Under the pieces are notes generated by a model, which was given only the letters and a program-made list of their open reading frames with translations, was not told the origin of the DNA and searched no databases. A stretch of 64,000 nt of DNA, from assembly GCA_016785225.1 (NCBI GenBank), contig JAFBJZ010000738.1, positions 434,001 to 498,000 of the forward strand, in the 5' to 3' direction. The stretch is from Psettodes erumei (lineage: Eukaryota > Chordata > Actinopteri > Pleuronectiformes > Psettodidae). This document shows positions 48,983 through 58,947 of this stretch, one piece after another (positions within the stretch are counted from its first letter, which is position 1; each line of letters starts with the position of its first letter). Position numbers and translations under genes: made by a program.

Positions 48983-51900
48983 CTACAATTTGTTCCACCT
49001 CTGAATCCAAAACCATCCTATTTATTTTTCATTATCCTCCTTTTTGCAGTCTCAAAAATTTCATCTTTCTTGCATCACTCACTAACCCTGCTCTGTTCAG
49101 CTCATTCTGTGCATCTTTTATCATATTTTTCTCCACTTTGAGCTGCATCTCTGATTTCCTATTTGTCTATACAGTATCTTTAATTTAAAATTTAAACCTT
49201 TCCCGCTGTCTTTTAAAGACTTTTAATCCACTCTTGTTCTACAAATTCTTTATTCCCTTTCCTCCATGTTATGTTCGATTTGCCCATATCTCGCCTCACT
49301 ATTACAGATCTTTTTCAAATTGCCCCTCTTAAATAAAAAATCCCTCTTAAAAGCACTCTATGCTACATTACAGAAACTAAAATATAAAAGCATTTCTACA
49401 CTTTCTCAAATCCCGATTGAATTATGGTCATCTGCACATGGGCAGACACATTTGAAAGTGTGATTTGAATGCATAATTAAGATATGTACTCATAAGCCTG
49501 TGCTTAATGGAATAAATTATATCATATAGTGTTTTGCTATTGAAAAGAGCATGCACAGTGCGGCTAGTTTACACACAGTAAACAGGTTAATGCTGAGAAC
49601 ACTGTAGTTAGATTCATAACATTAAAGTGATTAACAACTTATTTAATAAACTATTGTATTGCTGAAATCCACTGCGTGGCTGATTAAGGCTGCACTGTGT
49701 TGTCGTTTTGAGACTAGTGGTTAGTGATATGCTATGCTATGCTATGCAGCTTTCATGGCAGCCTCTGTCCTGAATCTACCATAGAATATCTTCTTAAAAG
49801 ATTCTTCATGGGCCACTGACGTTCCCAAGTTTAAAATCTAAAAAAAACCCCAAACAAACAGGGACTATCCCCACAGGAATTTCAATGTCTTTCCTTTTTA
49901 GAAATGAGGAATTGGATTTACATTAACACAATTGAATGTAATGTAGGTCTGTACACTAATTTCGCCCATTAGTTTTAAAGTACAAAATTAATAAGCAACA
50001 TGTCGAGATCATTCATATTGGAATTAAATACTGCGGGATGTGAATGGAGCTTTTCTAATTAAATCACACACTCTCCTCTTTCTCTCTCACTCACTCATAT
50101 ACTGTACATGTCCACTGTAAACGAAAATAAATATTTAACCTTAACAGGACTCCCAGCTACAAATAGAGCTTACTGATACACATCGCTCACATCACAAGTG
50201 TGACGTACGGCACATACAGTAACAAGAAGTGTGGCCCACAAAACGATGAACACGTTATGTGCATGTGTATGTTTCTACATGGATAATTTCACTCTTGGGC
50301 ATGTTTGCTCATTGCATCACTGTTTGTATCACACACTGGATAATGTGTGGATGATATAAAGTGGGAAGGGCCTGATGTATCAAAGCGGTAAAGGTCAGGG
50401 CTGTGTGCGAGCTTTGTGTGCGCGCGGCCTGAGCTCCCCTGTTGTGCTTTTTTTTTTTATGGACAGATGACAACACACGCATGCGTGCGTGTGTGTGTGC
50501 GTGTGTTTCTCTATGAGTGAGGTAGTGTGAACTTTTCCAGGAGTGAAAGGAAAAGACCCCTGTGTAGTAGTATACAGAGAAAAGAGATCAAAGACTGTGA
50601 CTCTCCTGACCAGGGGAGGGCTGGCCCAGATCAATCCAACAGCGGCTTGAGGGTATGCGCATGTGGGTGTGTTTGAGTGTGCACAAGAGTGTGACGAAGA
50701 GAAATAAAACAGGAAGAAGAGAGAGAAAGAGAAGCTGACGGAGGAGATGAGGAAAAAAGAATGCATATACATGTTATAGTTTATTGCTAAATTTACTGTT
50801 GTTTACTACAATAAAAAAAGATCTAAGCCTTTATCCGGAGGCAAGGAAATATTTTAAAGAAAATGAATTGTTATGGTATAGATTTAAAATATGAAGTGTT
50901 GCTACTGGAGCACATAAAAGAGATCAGAGTGTGCTTTAGGATGATTTTTTTCTGAATCCTTTGAGGAGTGACAAATACAATAACATCACCAGTGTCGGGC
51001 TGATATCTGATGAAGTAATGTGGTGAGGGTCTCGACTTAAACAGATGACAAATTGATTGGAAATTTTCCAATCATTTTGTGTGGTACAGTGTGCTCTCCG
51101 CGAGGTTCTGAATCCTGTCTTGACACCTTGTCTTTAAATGAGTTTCTCTCAAGATATGTGCAAATATTCTGCCATAGTGTTGTTTTCAAACGGTTACAAA
51201 AACAAGAGCGCCGGAGTGATAGAGACGAACACTCACGCTGCAATGGAGAGATTGGCAGCAGACAGTGGGCTGACTTCAGCCACCTCCTTGGCTTTCTGCA
51301 GGGCGATCTTCTGACTGGCAGCCTCCTCTTCCTCCTGTTCATCCTGTACAAAGAGCGATAGATTAGAAGGGACATCAAAAGTAGGAGATAAATGAGGTGG
51401 GAATAATGAATATGAAGGAAACAGGGACTATAGTGAACCTTGGTCAGTTCCTGCGCGTTGGCCAAATTGTCCACGGCGATAGCCAAGAACACATTCAGTA
51501 GAGTGTCTGAACATGGAGTTAAAGAAAATCCAGCACGTGGGAGCTTGTTTGAACATACATATACAACATGCACATACAGTAATTGGCTGACATAAGGGAT
51601 ACGCAGATTACTATAGTGATTAAGATAAACTACACATTTTTTTCCTCTGTATGTACATATGTATCTATGTTTGCGAGGCTTTGTCTAAAGTGAGCAACTC
51701 AAGCTGAAATTTAAAAACATAACTGCAATGGTGGTCAGTTCAAGTGTGTGAACGTGTGACCGTTCTGTGTGCCTGCAGGATACAGTTGCCAAAAAGTGTG
51801 AGCACGATGAAGAAGACAGAGAAGGCCATGCCCTTGTTGACTCCGCCCTGAGACTTGATGCCATCGTACATCACCATGTTCCAGTCCTCACCAGTCAGGA

Positions 51901-54900
51901 TCTGATGCACACAGACACACACACACACAGTAAAATGAGGTCATAGCCACTCCAAGGACATTTAGTGATTGGATGATTGATTGATGCTTTGATATAGAGT
52001 ACATATTGTACAAGTGGACACAATATGTATGGAAACGCGATTTTACAAAGTTGATGCTTTTGACTAATGACATTTACAGTTCAAAATTTGCATTCTACAT
52101 TTTATATCGCTTCTTCATGTGGAAATCCTCTTCAGCCCTTTAATCGTTTTGTCCTAATCCTGTCCTCGTCTTCGCCCACCATGTGGTTTCCCCCCCCACC
52201 CAGCCTCTCCTTCTCTCCTTCCACTTTACAGTACATTGTCTCCTCTGCTCACCTGGAACACTGTCATTATTGCTGCAGGGAAGGTATCGAAGTTGGTCGA
52301 AGGAGTGCCATTTTCAAAATTAAACCTAGAAGGGGAAAAAAAAACACAAATAGGAGAGCGAGTTGGAAAGGAGAAGTATGAGGAAAAGAATGGAGAGAGA
52401 GAGGGAGGAAAGGAAAGAAAAAGAGAACAAAAAGCATCTTGGAAGCACAGCAAATATCTGTTTGAACTACTCAAAAGATGACTTAGCCAACCTGGCAAGT
52501 GACAGAAACTAATCTCTTAGTAGAAACTGAAAGGAGGACTACTTAAAAGAGAGAGAGAGAAGCCAAGGTAAAGGAAAACAGCACTGACTGTCCACCGAAG
52601 AGCTGCATGCCCAGCAGGGCAAAGACAACTATGAAGAGGAAGAGCAGGAAGAGCAAGCTGATGATGGACTTCATGGAGTTGAGCAGTGAGACGACAAGGT
52701 TACGTAAAGATGCCCAGTACCTGAAAAAGTCGAGACAGAAAGAAAGTGTGTGTTTATTTGCAGTTCATATGAGCGTAACATGATGTTCATTGTATGAATA
52801 GGAAAAACCCCAATGAAATACATTACAATTGACTCACTTAGTGACTTTGAAGATCCTCAATAACCTGAGAGCTCGCAGCACACTGATGCCAAATGATGTG
52901 CCCGGCTGGATGATGGACCACAGCACTTCAAATATACTGCCACATATCACCTATCATAAATAAAACCACAGGCAAGCATGTGGTGATGAAGCTATTCATC
53001 GAAATGAGCACATAATGTGCACCCATCAGCAAGTCATCAATGCATTTCTGTTTGTTTGTTGTGTCAGGTGAGGTATGTTTGTGTGTGCGTGTACAGTTAG
53101 GTTTTTGCATGTGCGCACATGACTGAAGTGAGCATGTGTGTCTGTTGGTTCCTTCGTGTAGGGGCGTGTCCCAAAATGCAGTGGGACTCACAATGCAGTC
53201 GAAGCAGTTGAAGGAGGAGTTGAGGTAGGCCTGCCTGCCCAGGCCATACATCTTTATAAACATCTCCGTCAAGAAAATCCCCAGGAAGATGAATTCAGCA
53301 AAATCTACACGGAGGAAGGGAGACGAGAAGTGAGGAGGAGGAGGAGAAGCTCAAATGTGAGGAGACCATTAATCCCTGCATGCTTTAAAACATGTGTATC
53401 TTATCCACCAAAATGACCCACGACCTAAAGATTGTATTAAAAAAATAGAAAATGTGTAATTAAAGTTCTTAATTTGTTTGTATTTCAAATTAGCAACGCA
53501 AACACAGTGTGTTGTTTTTGTATCCTGGGTGACACCATTTGGGTGAAATATATACCAGTAAACAAAAACCCTTTGCTTAGTCAAAGTCAAACAAGTCAAA
53601 ATATAAGGTCGGTGTATTGTTGAATAATGTGCCTACACTGTAAATTCATGCATATATCCAGTATTCTTTACATTTTTTCAAAACACTTGTGTAATGCTTC
53701 CTATATTAATTTGTTTCCAAAATATAAAACACAGCATTTTATTTCAATGCACCTTCTGGTTTTTATATTTTGGCAAACTGGGCCAGCGTTATGCCTGGTT
53801 CTGCCTACCTGCCCAGAAAGGTAAAAACCTTAATGGCTTTTTGACAGTCCGCCGATGTATCAGTGGAGCGTCGCACTCTCTCTCTTTATACAGTGATGCA
53901 AAGGCACAAAACAACATGTTAGAGATCTAACATGCCACTATGACAATTTTCTTTCTGGTTCATTATAATACTTGGACAAGGCGGGACAAGTTAGACTGTG
54001 GTGGGCCACAGGTAATTATTACACTATTTGTAGTTCATTATTTTATCATTTTATAAGTGTCTTATTTGTATACAACCCTAACCCATACAAAAAAAAATGA
54101 GAGAAACAGCACGACCCCGTGAGGAGAACGTTGTGTGTTTGGATATGCTTGTGTTAAGTAGCTGGGTCAGCTCTTTGATGGATTTAGTCACATTTATTTG
54201 AGAATTTGCTCACCCACTCCCTTTCGGTAATCTGTGATGAGAGTATTTGTGCATTTGTACAGATAATCTGTGCATGCTCGCAGTACATGTGCACGCGTCC
54301 CCCGCCCTCCTACTCACATAGAAAATCTGAAAGTGGTTCTGGCTGGTCGTAGTGCACCACAGCCACACACAGCGTGTTCAGGCCCACCAAACAGAGTACG
54401 GTCCAGTAGAAGGCCTGGGACTTCACAACGTGTCGGATAAAGAAGCGCAGCCGTCGCTCCCGTCGCTTGAAAGTTGATCCTTCGAGCTTGGAGCTCTTCA
54501 AGCTGGCACGGGCAAACGGTGAACCTGGAAGGGTAAGGAAGGTACATGGCATATCATTACCTGTACAGCGAATTTAGCAGTGGTTTATTGGCGGGACTGT
54601 GTACATTTAGCATCTGGGAAAAGCAAAACTGTACATGGAATACAATGTCTTATGCTGCCCTGATTTGTGACTTAGACACAACAGGAGGTAAAGATCATAC
54701 ACAAAATGCTCAACCTAAGCATATTGATGACACATACAGTACACTAAGTAGACAAAGGTCAACTTAAAAAAAAAAAAAGAAGCGCGACCAGAAGGTGAAC
54801 TGCCTTGGACGAAAGGGCTGGAGAAAGCAGGGAGGAGGCTGCACGGGAGGGTTACACAAAAGAAAGGTGGAAAGATGGAGGGGGTTGAGGACAAGAGAAA

Positions 54901-57900
54901 AAAAAATGTAACATGAGGAGAGATGTGCAGAGCAGCAGAGGAGAGGAGAGGGAAGGAGGGGGAAGGAGAGCAGGGTCAAGTAATGCTGATATGCAAGATA
55001 AGATCAGCATCTGTATGTACCTGTGGTTTGCCATTGAGTGTGTGTTTGAAAGAGAGAGAGAGCAAGACAGCAAGATGGGGGGGGTTGTGTCTTACCAACT
55101 GCCAGATCCCCCTCTCCTTCCTCTGGGTTTAGAAGCTCAGCTTTGCTCTTATGGTTCTTTGTGGCTCTCCTACGGGACCCTGTAATAGAAAAACAAGTGT
55201 TTAATCTATGACACAACAGTACTGATGTGCTCGGATGTGCTACATTTATAAGCATTATGAAAAAACACACTCGTGCATGCACAAATAATAAAAGAAAAAC
55301 AGAAAATTCATACCATCATAGTCATTTTCATTTTCATCATCTGCCAAGATGACCTCTTCTACAAAACACACACACACAAAAAACATTAATATAGTATATA
55401 ACCACAATAAAATTTATCCCCGATTACTCCCACAATATCAGTCAACCTTTTTTTTATCATCAGTTGTCATTTGCCTTTTTAATTGAAACTAGAGACAAAG
55501 TCTTTGTGTGCTTGTTAATCATCCCTCCCTTCTGTGTCTTTTGAGCTTCCTTGTTTTTATGTAGATTGTCTGTGAGAAGAGCAAAGGTCTGCTGCCGTCT
55601 CTATCTGCCCCCTTTGCCCGACATTCAACCCTTCATTCATTTGTTATGTCCTCTACGTCTTCCCTGTCCTCAGCACGTGGTTTCACAGTGAAAAGTCAGG
55701 TGAGAGAAAGAGAAATTACGGGCAAAAGTTGGGTCTCCTCCACCCTTGCATCAAACAAGTGTTTTTAATCTTTGCCAGAGCAATTGTAATCAGGACTGGC
55801 CCCATATATATATGTGCACAAGTGCACAGTCAATAATTCAAGTCTGTTTGTATAACAATCTGAAGAGTTGTTATTCAGCAGTATACTAGGCCTCCCTAGG
55901 GGTTACAGTAGGTTCCAGCAGTTACTGAGATACTGAATATTTACATTACAATGTGAAAAGCAAGAGACATCACAATTGCTGGTACAGGTAATACAGAACT
56001 AAAAACGATAACATCTGTGTATAGTAGATACAATATATAGTATGTCTGATCATTTAAGCTTCATAATTCAATTTTATTGTGTTTTTTCTGGTTCTATGTG
56101 TCTTTGCATATAGAAAAGTATTAGCCACACAAATAGTATATTGAACATACCTGCTTTGCAGATCCACTCCAGGTAACCATTAAGTTCCCTTTCAATCTGC
56201 TGCTGTCTTCTGAGCTTCAAGAACTCACTCCTGTTCTCCACACGCTCTCTCTCTTTGGCAAACTCCCTGCAGGTACACACACACACCACACAAATGTAGT
56301 AATGTAAGCATTTTGTATTTTTAGTGTGGCATACAAAAAAGTACAAAGTTAATTTCAAAGTAAATTTGATTACTAATGTATATTGGATAAACACTGCAAG
56401 TAAACGACCTTTAAGCTATTTATGTCAAATGCACATACCCTGACAGTACACCCAGCACCAGGTTGAGCATGAAGAAGGAGCCGATGATGATGAGCGGGAT
56501 GAAGTACATCCAGTTCCACGCACTCCCTGAGGCATCGTTGCTCTGGAAACACACACACACATTAGACAAAGTAATCAATGCTTTTGTTCTTCACGACCTG
56601 ATCTCAATATAATAAAATCAAAGCTAAGAGAAACATCACTTGGTTAACAGTTTATTAAAGTGAGCACTGGGAAATTCACCCCAACTCATAATGACCGAAG
56701 ACTGGATCGCGTGAGAAATTCTTTAATGCAACTATTTCAAAGAAGAATATAGAATATGTCTGACCAATTTTTCATTAGGCTGTGGGCTGCTTGAGAAGAC
56801 AGAGAATAAATCAATGAAACGGGCACAGGTAGAGTAAATGCTCCTGAATGAATCAACTGTAATGGCATATGATTTGATCCGTCTGTGATTAAATATTAAG
56901 TCTGTCTCAGCACCCCAGCACCAAAGAAAACACCATTACAATTTATAAGGCATGCTTGTCACACTGAAATCCATTTTTGCTATTTGCATCCAGGTACTGC
57001 ATGCACGGTGTGTGTCAACACCATCACGTTTGCAAATTTGCCCTAAACTCATCGTTAAATATCCAGACAATGCAGCCTTTTTAAAGACAGAGGCCAGCGT
57101 GCTCAAAATTGCTGTCCGCTGCTGTTGGAAATATAAACAACAGCAGGCCTGACATGACTTTGCTTTAAGTCAGCTCAATAAGTAAATGCATATCTGCCAC
57201 TCTATTTAGCTGCTCAGTGCAGAGTAAATAATGTATAACAAATGCTTTGCTCTCATCCTCTCTGTCTCTACCACCCTCCTGTCTCCTTCCGATTTCTTTA
57301 TTCACTCATTGTTTTCTCTCTCCTTTTTCTTCTGCTAACCACTTCCTCCTGCTTTCCTCATCCTCATTTTGATGCTCACTCATTTGTTTTTATTTTTCCC
57401 CTTCATTTCTCCCTTCTTTCCTTCCCTACTGCCTTCCTGTCTTTGTGCAATCCTGCCGTTCCTCCTCGCTGTAACTGATCAGACACTACATTGATTCTTC
57501 ATTTTACCCTTTCTCACCTCCACACCCCAACTTCTCTTCCCCACATTGCACTCTCTCTCTCTCATACGGCTTCCTCCATCTTTCCTTCTTCCTGCATGTA
57601 AGCTGGTGTTGCTGCTGTGTACCCAACGTACCGCAGACCCTTTTTTATGCCATTAAAGTTTTATCTCTCTCCTCCCCAGCAGCTGCAAGAATAACTTGGG
57701 CTGAACAGGCCCTTTTAAATATAGAGCAGCACCGGGAAGGAGGGACACAGGGAGAGAGAGAGCAAGTGAGAGGGACAGAGGAAGGAAGGGAGGCAGGAAG
57801 GAAGTAGAAAAGAAAGATAAAAAAGAAAGAAAGAAAGAAAGAAAGAAAGCAAAAGAGCAATCGAAAGAATGAGATGGCCTGATGGCTGGAGAAGGGAAAA

Positions 57901-58910
57901 GAGATGACTACAGTAGCACTCAAAGACCCTCATCTACCTCTGGTTTCCATAGCAACTGTTGCCACTGACAGCGGGGAAGTATTTAGTCTTGGGCATGGGT
58001 GATGACACTCTTCGAGACCTGGTACCCATTTTATGGTCAAATGCACAATGTGTCCAGTTGAAAAAGTATGTGATATAAACATGCTCTAGTGTAATTTCAA
58101 CTCAGACATTGTGGAAATAGTGCAGCCCATCCATAACACAGACTGGTTTTGCATTCTGTCATCTTTTACTGGAATGAGCCTTTATGTTCTAACCTAAAGC
58201 TACTGACAACCTGCAACTCACTGATTACCTGATTACCACTGGTTACCCATTAGCCAATTCCTAATATCCCCTCAACAATAACTGGTTCCTTCAATGACTT
58301 TCATTGCATGAATAGTCTTCACTCTGCTGAAAGACTGGAGACAATAATGAGATGGTCACAGCGTGGAAATGAGTTCCAAACCCTGTTCAGCAGAACATAC
58401 ATAGTAGAGCAGGTCGGTCCAGCCCTCCATGGTGATACATTGGAAGACGGTGAGAATAGCAAACAGGATGTTGTCAAACTGGGTGATGCCATAGTTTGGT
58501 CCCAGCCAGTACTGTCTACACGTGGTGCCCTCTGGACACAGCCGCGACGGAGGCTCTGTCCCACATGGAAACTCCTCCCGGATCTCACCTGAACATTGGT
58601 GGAGGTGGGGAGGTGTTTCGAAGGAGAAAGCAGGCACATAATTACAACAATAAGCAAAATGTAAAGGCTACACAGAATGACACAGCAAAATGGACGAACC
58701 TGTTTGAGTTATACAGACGTTAGCAAGTTTTCTACTCCTTGAATTCTTTGTAAATGGACTGTTATTTCTAATTTCAACTCCATATCAAGAAAAGTTCATT
58801 CATATACTGTAGATAGTTGAAGTGAAAGAGACCATTTAAAGTCCTCCTCAACCAAAACCGGCATGGTTTTCACTGGGGTTAAAAGCACATTAATCATCTC
58901 TGCTCTATTG

Positions 58911-58947
<37 letters not shown>

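Noticed and set aside
51740..51783. Reading frame continuing past exon 16 (CILQAHR...)
   Set aside because: The family sequence requires YTLLNVF next, supplied by exon 17; a GTATCC donor sits exactly at the break.
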